Shown: piece by piece, positions 9,017-16,905 of the stretch
Layout of the letters: every line of letters starts with the position of its first letter
Numbering within the stretch: the stretch's first letter is position 1
Assembly: GCF_014201315.1 (NCBI RefSeq)
Contig: NZ_JACHDY010000002.1
Location: 682,001 to 746,000, forward strand
Direction: 5' to 3'
DNA: 64,000 nucleotides
Source: Edaphobacter lichenicola
GTDB taxonomy: Bacteria > Acidobacteriota > Terriglobia > Terriglobales > Acidobacteriaceae
Notes under the pieces: model-generated
The model's input: only the letters and a program-made list of their open reading frames with translations
The model's database searches: none
Told to the model about the DNA's origin: nothing
Position numbers and translations under genes: made by a program

Positions 9017-9458
9017 CCGCACCCGAGATATAGGCTTCGAGATGCCGGATCGTCATCTCCTGCTCGCTGATCACAGTGTTGACGAGGTCGCCGATCGAGA
9101 CGACGCCGACGACTGCGCCGCCCTCGACCACCGGCAGGTGCCGAATGCGATTTTTGGTGATGATGCGCATGCACTCGCCCACCGTGTGTTTTGGCGAGAC
9201 TGAGATCACAGGGCTGCTCATGATCTCCGCGACCGGGGTGTCCTTCGACGAGCGGCCCTGCAGGATAACTTTGCGCGCGTAGTCCCGTTCGGAGATGATT
9301 CCGAGAAGCGATTGCTGGGTCATCACCAGCAGCGCGCCTACCTGCCGCTCTGCCATCATCTCGATGGCCTGATAGACGGAGGCATCGGGCGCGATCGTAG
9401 CCACTGGCCCGGACTTCTGCTTCAGCACCATACCAATCGTCGTTCCAAACTCACTCAT
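9006..9458 (-). CDS. CBS-domain pair protein
   Basis: Soluble protein of 150 residues made almost entirely of two CBS domains: [21 protein letters not shown]...[13 protein letters not shown] and [24 protein letters not shown]...VSIGDLV. Such pairs bind adenine nucleotides or S-adenosyl ligands and regulate partners. A strong GAGGTGA ribosome-binding site precedes the ATG. It overlaps the end of the SulP gene tail to tail, so the two transcripts are antisense over the stop codons. The regulated partner is not evident. Confidence 0.85.
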   Translation of the reverse strand: MSEFGTTIGMVLKQKSGPVATIAPDASVYQAIEMMAERQVGALLVMTQQSLLGIISERDYARKVILQGRSSKDTPVAEIMSSPVISVSPKHTVGECMRIITKNRIRHLPVVEGGAVVGVVSIGDLVNTVISEQEMTIRHLEAYISGAATT

Positions 9459-9550
9459 GGGTCACCTCGGGCATCGAATAGTACCCCCCCTGAGCAACCT
9501 CGCGCAAACACTTAAAAACGCGCTCCCGCGTCCAGCAGTATCATCAGGCT

Positions 9551-10240
9551 ATGCAGTCTTTTGACGCACTTCTCCACGAAGCCGAGATCGCCCACGGCCA
9601 CCTTTGCGCCGGCCAGATTCTCGGCGTCCGCATGGCCATGCTGGGCTGCGAACGGCTTGGCGTCGAAGATCCCAAGGGTGCCGACCGCAAGCGCCTGGTC
9701 ACCTTCATCGAGATCGACCGCTGCGCAACGGACGCCATTGCCGTCGTCACTGGCTGCCGCCTGGGCAAGCGCGCCATCAAGTTTCGCGACTGGGGCAAGA
9801 TGGCGGCTACCTTTGTCGACCTGACGTCACCCCTGACACCGCAGGGCGATACTCCTGTTTTCAAAGCTCTGCGGATTGCCGCGCTCGAATCATCCAAGCA
9901 ACGTGCCCGCGAACTCTTCCCGCACATTGAGAACAAGAACGAGCAGCAGATGCGTGCTTATCGCGAGCTGCCTGACGAAGATCTCTTCCACGAAGAGTGG
10001 GTTGCAGTGCCGATCCACTCGCGTGAGATGCCTGGCTACAAGTCGGCGCGTATCACCTGCGCGCAGTGCGGCGAGGGCATCAACTACGATCGCGAGTACC
10101 TGCGCGACGGAAGAACACTTTGCCAGGGGTGCGCCTTTCCCGAGGCCCGCTACTATCGGCCGCTTACGGAAGCGGAGCTCTCTAACAACAGCAAGGCCGG
10201 CGCGGAAACCTCTCCGCAACCGGCCTGCGAACATTGTTAG
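9551..10240 (+). CDS. FmdE-family protein with C-terminal zinc finger
   Basis: A 229-residue cytoplasmic protein. Residues 1-130 match the FmdE domain (formylmethanofuran dehydrogenase subunit E), with conserved HGHLCAGQILGVRMA and the downstream Cys in EIDRCATDAIAVVTGC. Near the C-terminus a four-cysteine zinc ribbon is visible (CAQCG...CQGC). Bacterial FmdE homologues outside methanogens are often annotated with molybdenum enzymes such as formate dehydrogenases, but no such gene lies here. The ATG is clear although the ribosome-binding site is weak. Function beyond metal binding is not determined. Confidence 0.75.
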   Translation: MQSFDALLHEAEIAHGHLCAGQILGVRMAMLGCERLGVEDPKGADRKRLVTFIEIDRCATDAIAVVTGCRLGKRAIKFRDWGKMAATFVDLTSPLTPQGDTPVFKALRIAALESSKQRARELFPHIENKNEQQMRAYRELPDEDLFHEEWVAVPIHSREMPGYKSARITCAQCGEGINYDREYLRDGRTLCQGCAFPEARYYRPLTEAELSNNSKAGAETSPQPACEHC

Positions 10241-10260
10241 GCGCTGCAAGACTGCAGCCT
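10240..10260. terminator. Weak hairpin between convergent genes
   Basis: GCTGCA (10243-10248) / TGCAGC (10253-10258) with a four-base loop; the stem extends by AGG/CTT around a bulged C. It lies between the stops of two convergent genes, but neither strand has a downstream T-run, so terminator activity is doubtful. Confidence 0.3.
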
Positions 10261-10270
10261 TATGCGTGGA

Positions 10271-10549
10271 CTACCAGCGTCCGCGATGATCGTGGTGGTA
10301 GCGCTCAAACTCATGCGCTCGCACCCACTCGGCGTGCCGACGCTCCTGTTCGAAGCGCAGATGAGCATAGTAGTCGGGCCCGTAGTAGCCGTAAGCGGGA
10401 TAGCCATAGTAAGCCGGATAGCCAACCCGTACCCCCACTGCGAACTGCTGTGCGTCAGCCTTCGCGGGTGCTGCCAACACAAACGCACCTGCCAGTAAGC
10501 CAACCGTTACACCCTTTGCAACCATCGCTTTTACGTTTGTGATCTTCAT
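10271..10549 (-). CDS. Small exported Tyr/Gly-rich protein
   Basis: A 92-residue product with a clear signal peptide (VTVGLLAGAFVLAAPAKADAQQ) and an excellent AGGAGG ribosome-binding site five bases before the ATG. The mature part carries a short YPAYYGYPAYGYYG repeat and a charged His/Arg/Glu-rich tail ending HHDHRGRW. The composition resembles small periplasmic proteins of unknown role; no family is recognised. It stands between two plus-strand genes. Confidence 0.7.
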   Translation of the reverse strand: MKITNVKAMVAKGVTVGLLAGAFVLAAPAKADAQQFAVGVRVGYPAYYGYPAYGYYGPDYYAHLRFEQERRHAEWVRAHEFERYHHDHRGRW

Positions 10550-10676
10550 AACAACCTCCTGCCTACACCCAATGAAACCCACCTTACTCGAACCGGTTGC
10601 GCGCAACTATCGCGGCGATCCGGTGTCGTGAAGTCCAAATCCGCAAAAGCTGCATCTGTAACAAGCAGGGTGTTCT

Positions 10677-11456
10677 ATGCCGCAACCGGTCATCACCTTT
10701 CTTCGCTATTCGCTTGAGCTGAAAGCAGCACTTGCCGATTGCCTCGCCGACCCAAAGCCCAAGGCTGTTCACCAGCTTCGCTCGAGCACTCGTCGGCTGG
10801 AGGCTGTGCTCGAACTACTGACTCCTGCGGCCGACCTGCCCGCTCTGCCGAAGAGGTCCAGCGCCTTCAAACGTTCCGTCCGTAAGATCCGACGCATCGC
10901 CGGCGACGTCCGCGATCTGGATGTTCACCGTGAACTTCTCGGCCCCTATCAAACGACAGGTGGCGCGACTGAGTTGGAGACGCAACTGGAAGCATCGAGA
11001 AAAAAGAAGGTGAAGAAATTGCAACAGCAGATCAGCGCCGACGAAGATGAAATCCTCCGCGCGCTCGACAAACTCGAGATGGTTTTTGCGGGAGTAAATG
11101 ACTTCAATCTTAGTGGAGAAAGACTGATCCACGTCGCGCGAAGCTGGCTAGCACCGGCGGTTAGCGGGCTCGATCCTCACGAGGATGGTGACCTTCATTC
11201 GATCCGGAAGGCCTGCAAGACCGCACGGTACATCGCAGAGATCGGCAGCGAGGAGTCCAAGGCCGCAGCGAAGTTTGCGAAACGCTTGGAGGACGTCCAG
11301 CAGACAACCGGCGCGTGGCACGACTATCTTCTTCTGCTGGATCGAGCTCAGACCCGGCTGCCGAGTGGAAGTCCTGTCATCAAAAAGCTTTACGCGAAGG
11401 CTGGACTGTTGCGGCGCCAGGCTGAGTCGAAGGCGGCGCATCTTTTGAAAGCCTGA
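10677..11456 (+). CDS. CHAD domain protein
   Basis: Alpha-helical CHAD domain protein of 259 residues. The family's basic, His-containing helices are visible: KAVHQLRSSTRRLEAVLELL near residue 27 and HSIRKACKTARYIAEIG around residue 180, together with the conserved RDLDVHRE motif. CHAD proteins bind inorganic polyphosphate and locate to polyphosphate granules. No CYTH domain is fused, unlike in many relatives. AGGG six bases upstream of the ATG supports the start. The stop lies about 40 bp before the leader ORF of the next transport operon. Confidence 0.85.
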   Translation: MPQPVITFLRYSLELKAALADCLADPKPKAVHQLRSSTRRLEAVLELLTPAADLPALPKRSSAFKRSVRKIRRIAGDVRDLDVHRELLGPYQTTGGATELETQLEASRKKKVKKLQQQISADEDEILRALDKLEMVFAGVNDFNLSGERLIHVARSWLAPAVSGLDPHEDGDLHSIRKACKTARYIAEIGSEESKAAAKFAKRLEDVQQTTGAWHDYLLLLDRAQTRLPSGSPVIKKLYAKAGLLRRQAESKAAHLLKA

Positions 11457-11481
11457 GCAGCCGACCGCCTGCCCCCTGGTG

Positions 11482-11487
11482 TACACT
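11482..11487 (+). promoter_or_regulatory. Putative -10 element for the leader ORF
   Basis: TACACT lies 10 bases before the ATG of the Cys-rich leader ORF, so transcription would start within a few bases of the ATG and give an almost leaderless message. No good -35 box is seen at the usual distance. Confidence 0.35.
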
Positions 11488-11497
11488 GGACTCTGAC

Positions 11498-11560
11498 ATG
11501 ACGGTCTTCCGCCAACCCGCGCAGCTGCACCTCATGCCGACTCGTTGTTGTTGTAGCTAG
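11498..11560 (+). CDS. Putative cysteine-rich leader peptide (20 aa)
   Basis: A 20-codon reading frame, MTVFRQPAQLHLMPTRCCCS, ends with three consecutive TGT cysteine codons, Ser and TAG. It lies about 95 bp upstream of a microprotein and a YeiH-type transporter gene. Poly-Cys leader ORFs that act as cysteine-responsive attenuators are known in mycobacteria; here the same logic is inferred. Downstream complementarity supports it: the 9-mer TGTTGTAGC occurs over the Cys codons (11549-11557) and again at 11599-11607, and CTACAA (11587-11592) can pair with either copy. Translation itself is unproven, and such a short frame could arise by chance. Confidence 0.5.
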   Translation: MTVFRQPAQLHLMPTRCCCS

Positions 11561-11586
11561 TCCTTCCTTCGCAGTTCCCCCTTTTT

Positions 11587-11626
11587 CTACAAGTTCAGTG
11601 TTGTAGCCCACACGTCGCTTCGTGTG
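11587..11626 (+). promoter_or_regulatory. Candidate attenuator hairpins downstream of Cys leader
   Basis: Two adjacent stem-loops are visible. CTACAA (11587-11592) pairs with TTGTAG (11601-11606), and CACACG (11609-11614) pairs with CGTGTG (11621-11626). The first stem competes with pairing of CTACAA to the identical TTGTAG inside the leader ORF (11551-11556), which a ribosome stalled at the Cys codons would cover. The second hairpin is followed by a pyrimidine-rich but not pure T tract, then the AAGGAG site of the microprotein gene. Confidence 0.45.
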
Positions 11627-11655
11627 CACCACTCTTTCTCCAAGGAGACTTCTCC

Positions 11656-11769
11656 ATGTCCATCCCTCGCACCCGTCTCTCTTTTTCCACCGACACCTGG
11701 GCAATTGTGTTGTCTCTTGCTCTCGCCATCATCGTCCGCGCAGGCCTGCTCAAATCGGTCGCCTGGTAA
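11656..11769 (+). CDS. 37-residue single-helix membrane microprotein
   Basis: The frame has a strong AAGGAGA ribosome-binding site eight bases before the ATG and encodes 37 residues. After a basic N-terminus comes one hydrophobic helix (WAIVLSLALAIIVRAGLL) and a short KSVAW tail. It lies 44 bp upstream of the YeiH-family gene, behind the putative Cys leader. From memory, some longer YeiH-family transporters begin with a similar extra helix, so this may be that helix encoded separately; this is inference. It could be a small subunit of the transporter. Confidence 0.65.
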   Translation: MSIPRTRLSFSTDTWAIVLSLALAIIVRAGLLKSVAW

Positions 11770-11813
11770 GCATCGAAGTCCGCGCCCCAAACAAATAGCA
11801 CGAAGGAGAGTCT

Positions 11814-12974
11814 ATGGCCGCCTCAATCGATCTACCCGATCTTCGCACTGAGTACCCCCCACACGCGCCGGGCCGCGTCCCAGCCGAACGCTCCTCCCTC
11901 CTCGGCCTGCTTCCAGGCATTGCGCTTCTGGCCGTCGTCGGCTACGCGGGCAAGTTCGTCGAGCACTTCATCAACACCTACGGGAAGGCTCACCACTACG
12001 TCCTGCCCAACATCGAATATGTGCTCTGGGCTATTCTTTTTGGGATCCTCATCGCCAACACCGTCGGTCTACCCCGGATCTTTCGCGCGGGCGTCGCTAC
12101 CTACGAGTTCTGGCTAAAGGCAGGCATCATCCTGCTAGGCGCGCGCTTTATTCTTGGCGATATCCTTAAACTCGGCGGCATCTCACTGGCCCTGGTCTTC
12201 GTCGCCTTCGCCTTCTCGCTGACCTTCATGACGTGGCTGGGCCGCACCTTCAAACTAGGCCCTCAACTCACTACGCTGTTAGCCGTTGGCTCCAGCGTCT
12301 GCGGCGTCTCTGCCATCATTGCCACCCAAGGCGCGATTGACGCCGACGAAGAGGACTCCTCGACTGCCATCGCCGCCATTCTCGCTCTCGGCGCAATCTC
12401 GCTGTTCACCTTTCCGCTCATCGGCCACGCGCTGCACATGAGCGACCGCGCCTACGGTCTTTGGGCCGGTCTCGCGGTCGACAATACCGCCGAAGCCACC
12501 GCCGCCGGAGCCCTCTACTCGGACGCCGCCGGCAAGTTCGCCGTGCTCGCCAAGACCTGCCGCAACGCCCTCATCGGCTTCGTCGTGCTGGCCTACGCGA
12601 TCCAGTGGGCACGGAAGGGCCTCGCCAGCCGTGCCGCCACAGCGCAGCTCGAGAACAAAGCCGCATTCCTCTGGAAGAAGTTCCCCAAGTTCGTCCTCGG
12701 CTTCCTCTTTATCTCTTTGCTGGCCACCCTGGGCTCTTCGACCAACCCTCATGTAGCCGCGCTGGGCTTCTCGAAGCCTCAGCTCGCAGCGTTAGGGAAT
12801 CTCAGCCGATGGGCCTTCCTGCTCACCTTTGCCGGCGTAGGTCTGCGCACGAACCTGAAGGATCTCTTCAAGCAAGGAGCCAGGCCGTTCATCGTGGGAG
12901 CTGTCGGCGAGGTCGCTATCGCCGCCATTACCCTGCTGCTCGTCCTGGGTGCCAACCACTTCTTCCATCTCTAA
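11814..12974 (+). CDS. YeiH family putative sulfate exporter
   Basis: Integral membrane protein of 386 residues with about ten hydrophobic helices, matching the YeiH/UPF0324 family. Typical stretches are NIEYVLWAILFGILIANT, the Gly-rich KAGIILLGARF, and VGSSVCGVSAIIATQGAI, where the conserved Ser/Cys lie in the core. A strong AAGGAGAG site precedes the ATG. Family members are annotated as sulfate or sulfonate-sulfur exporters on limited evidence. The upstream Cys-codon leader fits regulation by sulfur amino acid supply. Confidence 0.8.
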   Translation: MAASIDLPDLRTEYPPHAPGRVPAERSSLLGLLPGIALLAVVGYAGKFVEHFINTYGKAHHYVLPNIEYVLWAILFGILIANTVGLPRIFRAGVATYEFWLKAGIILLGARFILGDILKLGGISLALVFVAFAFSLTFMTWLGRTFKLGPQLTTLLAVGSSVCGVSAIIATQGAIDADEEDSSTAIAAILALGAISLFTFPLIGHALHMSDRAYGLWAGLAVDNTAEATAAGALYSDAAGKFAVLAKTCRNALIGFVVLAYAIQWARKGLASRAATAQLENKAAFLWKKFPKFVLGFLFISLLATLGSSTNPHVAALGFSKPQLAALGNLSRWAFLLTFAGVGLRTNLKDLFKQGARPFIVGAVGEVAIAAITLLLVLGANHFFHL

Positions 12975-13146
12975 AATCACCACTTTGTGGGCGCTCCCGT
13001 TTCGCAGATTGTCGTCGAGCAAAGCGGGAGTCTCGGGTGGGAAAGTTGTCACGCTTTCGTCACGGTGTCATCGGGGATCGCCCAGCTATGGTAGCCTCCT
13101 GCAAGGGGTTGCATTATCCGAGTACGCCCACCCCGAACCGTTGCCG

Positions 13147-15762
13147 ATGCTTGTAGCTCAACCACAACCTGATCGATACCTCCGCCTCACAGCATTCCTT
13201 TTGCTTTCGATTGGGCGACTGTGCTTCGCTCAAAACGCAGCCGTACAGCCAGCGTCGATGAATGCTTCAGTGGAGGCGTCAAGCTCTCTGCCAGATGCGC
13301 CGGAGCCGCAAGTCGCCACCGACCCGGCCCCCAAAACAACGGAGGATAAGGCTGAGACCCCGATCACCCTGGCTGGCACCCCACGGCGTCTCCTGGCCGA
13401 TCAGAAGGCCATCTGGACCAGCCCTCTGCATCTTCGGCCCAGTGACGCAATCTGGTTGGCTCCCCTTGGCGCGACGACAGGTTTGTTGATCGGCAGCGAC
13501 CAACACACCATGACATCGTTGATCCAAATCAACGCGGATGATCGGAGCAAGTTCAACACCTTTTCGAACGCCGGCGTGGTGGCGCTTGGGGCGGCGCCGG
13601 CAGCCATGTACCTCTGGAGCCTCTTCAACGACGCGCCCCAGGCTCACGAGACTGGCCTGCTGACAGGAGAAGCGCTGGCGGACAGCCTCGCGGTAAGCGA
13701 AGTAGGCAAATTCATCTCCCTGCGCGACCGTCCCCTTGTAAACAATGCCAAGGGTGACTTCTTCAACTCCAGCCCGTCTACGTCAGGCTTCCCCTCAAAT
13801 CACGCGACTGCGGCATGGGCCATGGCTTCAGTAATTGGAGAGGAATATCCGGGCTGGATTACCCGCACTGCGGTCTATGGACTGGCCACCGGCGTGAGCG
13901 TCAGCCGCGTGCTGGCCGAACAGCACTTCCCCTCAGACGTTCTGATCGGAAGCGCGACCGGATGGCTGATCGGTCATTACGTCTATCGCGCGCACCACAA
14001 CTTCAGCCTGAACCCATTCGACTCCAAGGCGATGCCGGATGACTTCGGGGTGCCCCGGACCCACAAGACGCCACAAGCGCAGGGAGCTTCTCAGCCGGCG
14101 CCTGTCGCTCATCATCCGCCGCGGCTCTTCACCGAAGATGACGATCCGGATTCGATCGGATCGACCAACGTCCCCATGGACAGTTGGGTCTATCCGGCGC
14201 TGGAACGACTCGCCGCGATGGGATTCATCCCTGGTCAGAGTGTCTCGATCCGCCCGTGGACCCGGCAGGAGTGCCTCCGTCAGCTTAGAGTAGCGGAGGA
14301 TCAGATTGACATGGAGCAATACAACAGCCCCAAGCTGGTCTCTGAAGCTCGCCGCCTCATGGCCGATCTCCAACATGAATTCGAGACCGAACCTAACTAC
14401 TACGAGTCGTTGAGTCTCGAATCAGCCTACGCACGGTACGGCGCGATTGCAGGTCCCGCGCTGGCAGACAGCTTCCACTTCGGACAGACCTGGTGGAACG
14501 ACTTCGGCCGTCCGCTTGGCCGTGGCGGCAGCGCCATCGCCGGATACTCGATACGCGCCAACTACGGGCGACTGTTCTTCTACGATCGCCAGGAACTGCA
14601 GCAGAGTCCTGGGAATCCGGCTGAATCGCAGGCAACAAATCAGCTGATCAACGCGTTGGATCGAATACCGAATTTCGGCGACCCGTACATACAGCCAATC
14701 CCCGAAAGATCAGCCTACACTCGTCAACGGCCGATTGAGCTATACGCAGGCGTTGCCTTCGAGGGTAATGCGCTTTCTTTGGGTAAACAGGAGCTCTACT
14801 GGGGACCGACTACGATAGGTCCGCTCGCCTTCTCCAGCAATGCAGAGCCGACGTACAACCTGCGCTTCGTATCAACTCGTCCACACCCGATACCGTTCCT
14901 ACCATCGCTGGGCACCTATCGCTTCGATATCGTGCTCGGAAAGCTATCCGGACACAGCTATCCCGCACGTCCTTGGTTCAATGGGCAAAAGCTTGACATT
15001 AATTTCGGCGATAACCTCGAGATGAGCTTTACACGCTGGTCCATCTTTTGGGGCGTCGGGCACCCCATCACACTCCACACCTTCAAGAACAATGTATTCA
15101 GCTTCAACTCAACCGGTGACATCACTACCGGAAATGGTGGAAGCGGGGGCTATGGCGACCGAGCCGATCCTGGCGACCGCAAGAGCAACTTCGACTTCAG
15201 CTATCGCCTGCCATTTTTGAGACGGGCCGTCACCCTCTACGCGGATGCATACTCCGACGATGACCCCAGTCCAATCGATGCACCCCGCAGGGCTGCCTGG
15301 AGCCCTGGTATCTACTTTGCGCGATTGCCCCTTCTACCGCACATGGATTTACGCGTCGAGGCCGTCAGTTCACAGGGGCTTGTGAACGACTTCGGCGGCC
15401 AGCATTTCTTCATCAATAACCAATACCTGGACGGAAATACCAACAAAGGATTCCTGCTGGGCAACGCTGTGGGCCGCGATGGCCGCGCTATCGAAGCCCG
15501 TTCAGGTTATTGGTTCTCCGCCCGCACTCGAGTCGAAGCCGGCTACCGCCAGAATAAAGGGGGAAACCTGTTTCTTCCTGGCGGAAGTACGATTTCGGAT
15601 GGATTTGTAAACAGCACGTATGCCTTCAATCAACACTGGCAGGCGCAGCTCTTCACGCAGTACGAACGGTTTCTCATTCCCTCTTACATGAGCGGTTCAC
15701 AACACAACACAAGCGGATGGTTGCAAATTACCTGGACACCAGAGATTCATCTGCACCGCTAG
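13147..15762 (+). CDS. PAP2 phosphatase fused to Wzi-like outer-membrane barrel
   Basis: Two-domain exported protein of 871 residues. After a signal peptide (LTAFLLLSIGRLCFAQ) and an LPDAPEPQ linker comes a PAP2 phosphatase domain with the three catalytic motifs: GKFISLRDRP, PSTSGFPSNH and SRVLAEQHFPSDV. From about residue 340 a capsule-assembly Wzi-like region follows, rich in alternating aromatic beta strands and ending YMSGSQHNTSGWLQITWTPEIHLHR, consistent with an outer-membrane barrel. The frame is open upstream to 12949 without a better start; this ATG directly precedes the signal. PAP2 enzymes remove lipid-linked phosphates and Wzi anchors capsule, so a role in surface polysaccharide fits the neighbouring export genes. 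Confidence 0.8.
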   Translation: MLVAQPQPDRYLRLTAFLLLSIGRLCFAQNAAVQPASMNASVEASSSLPDAPEPQVATDPAPKTTEDKAETPITLAGTPRRLLADQKAIWTSPLHLRPSDAIWLAPLGATTGLLIGSDQHTMTSLIQINADDRSKFNTFSNAGVVALGAAPAAMYLWSLFNDAPQAHETGLLTGEALADSLAVSEVGKFISLRDRPLVNNAKGDFFNSSPSTSGFPSNHATAAWAMASVIGEEYPGWITRTAVYGLATGVSVSRVLAEQHFPSDVLIGSATGWLIGHYVYRAHHNFSLNPFDSKAMPDDFGVPRTHKTPQAQGASQPAPVAHHPPRLFTEDDDPDSIGSTNVPMDSWVYPALERLAAMGFIPGQSVSIRPWTRQECLRQLRVAEDQIDMEQYNSPKLVSEARRLMADLQHEFETEPNYYESLSLESAYARYGAIAGPALADSFHFGQTWWNDFGRPLGRGGSAIAGYSIRANYGRLFFYDRQELQQSPGNPAESQATNQLINALDRIPNFGDPYIQPIPERSAYTRQRPIELYAGVAFEGNALSLGKQELYWGPTTIGPLAFSSNAEPTYNLRFVSTRPHPIPFLPSLGTYRFDIVLGKLSGHSYPARPWFNGQKLDINFGDNLEMSFTRWSIFWGVGHPITLHTFKNNVFSFNSTGDITTGNGGSGGYGDRADPGDRKSNFDFSYRLPFLRRAVTLYADAYSDDDPSPIDAPRRAAWSPGIYFARLPLLPHMDLRVEAVSSQGLVNDFGGQHFFINNQYLDGNTNKGFLLGNAVGRDGRAIEARSGYWFSARTRVEAGYRQNKGGNLFLPGGSTISDGFVNSTYAFNQHWQAQLFTQYERFLIPSYMSGSQHNTSGWLQITWTPEIHLHR

Positions 15763-15825
15763 GCCCATTATTCGAAGGGTCTCCTCTTTCTTCGACTCAC
15801 AGCATGTAATGACCTCACCGACAAA

Positions 15826-15849
15826 GGGTGCCTGCTTCGACCGGCACCC
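15826..15849. terminator. Bidirectional terminator
   Basis: Perfect 7-bp stem GGGTGCC (15826-15832) / GGCACCC (15843-15849) with a ten-base loop. It is followed by TTGTCTGT on the plus strand and TTTGTC on the minus strand, and lies between convergent genes 64 and 26 bp away. Short T tracts on both sides suggest use in both directions. Confidence 0.6.
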
Positions 15850-15874
15850 TTGTCTGTCAATTTGATGTGGTCTT

Positions 15875-16684
15875 CTAATCTTTCTTATAAACGTGCTTGT
15901 TCTCGACAATACCTTTTTTGAATACTGTACGAACCGCTTGGCGTAGAGCGATATCACCCTGCAATACCAGATCGCGTACTGGTTGTTCGGGTCGACCGCG
16001 AAAGGAAGTGACATGAAAGTATTCATGATCCTCAAGCGGTTTTGCAGAAAAGTAGTAGTTCGACACACAACACCGCGAACGATCAACGACGACTTGGCTC
16101 ACGGAGTGCCAAGATTTTTCATGAGTCGCCATGAGGGCAAGCCGATTAAAATTTGCAGCGATGACACGTTGAGGTTCTTTGGGACCGTTATCCCAAAGTT
16201 CCAAGTTTCCACCGAATTCCTCGTGCCAATCAGGAGTCACATAGTAGAGAAGATTCAGGACTCGGTACATCTGCCGGTTCTTGTCATGAGAGTTATCCAG
16301 ATGAGGATTAAGAAAATTATCCTTTGCCATAAGGCTGATCCCGCCGGCATAAAGGTGTTCGTCGGGGACCATCTCGTAAATGCCGGTTATCTCTTCTACC
16401 ACCTTCAAGACCCTCGGATCCTGAAACGCAAAGATGATCTCCTCGAGAATTGCGGAATACTTGTTCATCTGTGCCGCAACATACTTGTTTTCTCGAAGGC
16501 TCTTCTTAAGCATCATTGTGTCTTTGTCGGGAAAGGCCTTAAAGATTTTAAGAACCTCCTCTTCCGGCAACAGATGATCGATTACACAACTCTGAACAGT
16601 ATGCTCTCGGAACTCGTCACGGAGCCGCTCGAGTTCATCGCTAAGTCTTTCTTCAATAATTGCTGCATATTGGCTACGATCCAT
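15875..16684 (-). CDS. 2-oxoglutarate/Fe(II)-dependent oxygenase
   Basis: Predicted non-heme iron hydroxylase of 269 residues, prolyl-4-hydroxylase-like. The iron-binding triad is visible as H-x-D in NPHLDNSHD and a distal His in THEKSWHSVSQV. Core strands YRVLNLLYYVTPDWHEEFGGNLELWD, and the Arg in VVVDRSRCCVSNYYFS that may bind 2-oxoglutarate, fit the family. The ATG is chosen because AGGGG lies seven bases upstream; a GTG at 16762 would add 26 residues. It follows an SLBB export gene and a glycosyltransferase on the same strand, so it may modify a nucleotide sugar, glycan or envelope protein. Substrate unknown. Confidence 0.75.
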   Translation of the reverse strand: MDRSQYAAIIEERLSDELERLRDEFREHTVQSCVIDHLLPEEEVLKIFKAFPDKDTMMLKKSLRENKYVAAQMNKYSAILEEIIFAFQDPRVLKVVEEITGIYEMVPDEHLYAGGISLMAKDNFLNPHLDNSHDKNRQMYRVLNLLYYVTPDWHEEFGGNLELWDNGPKEPQRVIAANFNRLALMATHEKSWHSVSQVVVDRSRCCVSNYYFSAKPLEDHEYFHVTSFRGRPEQPVRDLVLQGDIALRQAVRTVFKKGIVENKHVYKKD

Positions 16685-16905
16685 ATACTGACCCCTGACG
16701 TTACCTACGTTTGTACCCTTTAACTGCCCCTCTGTAATCCGAAAGAGTATCGATTTCGGCACCTTGCTTCTCTCAAAGCAGTAGGGATTCCACGCTGTCT
16801 GACAGCCTAACGCACGCCTGTCGATTACTCAAATCCCTGCGCGATCACGGATAGTCCGTAGAGGGGAGGAGTTGAGTTAGAGCCGCGGACATGACTAAAC
16901 TACTA

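Noticed and set aside
15983..16723. Plus-strand frame of 246 codons
   Set aside because: It is antisense to the 2OG-Fe(II) oxygenase, whose iron ligands and ribosome-binding site support the minus strand.
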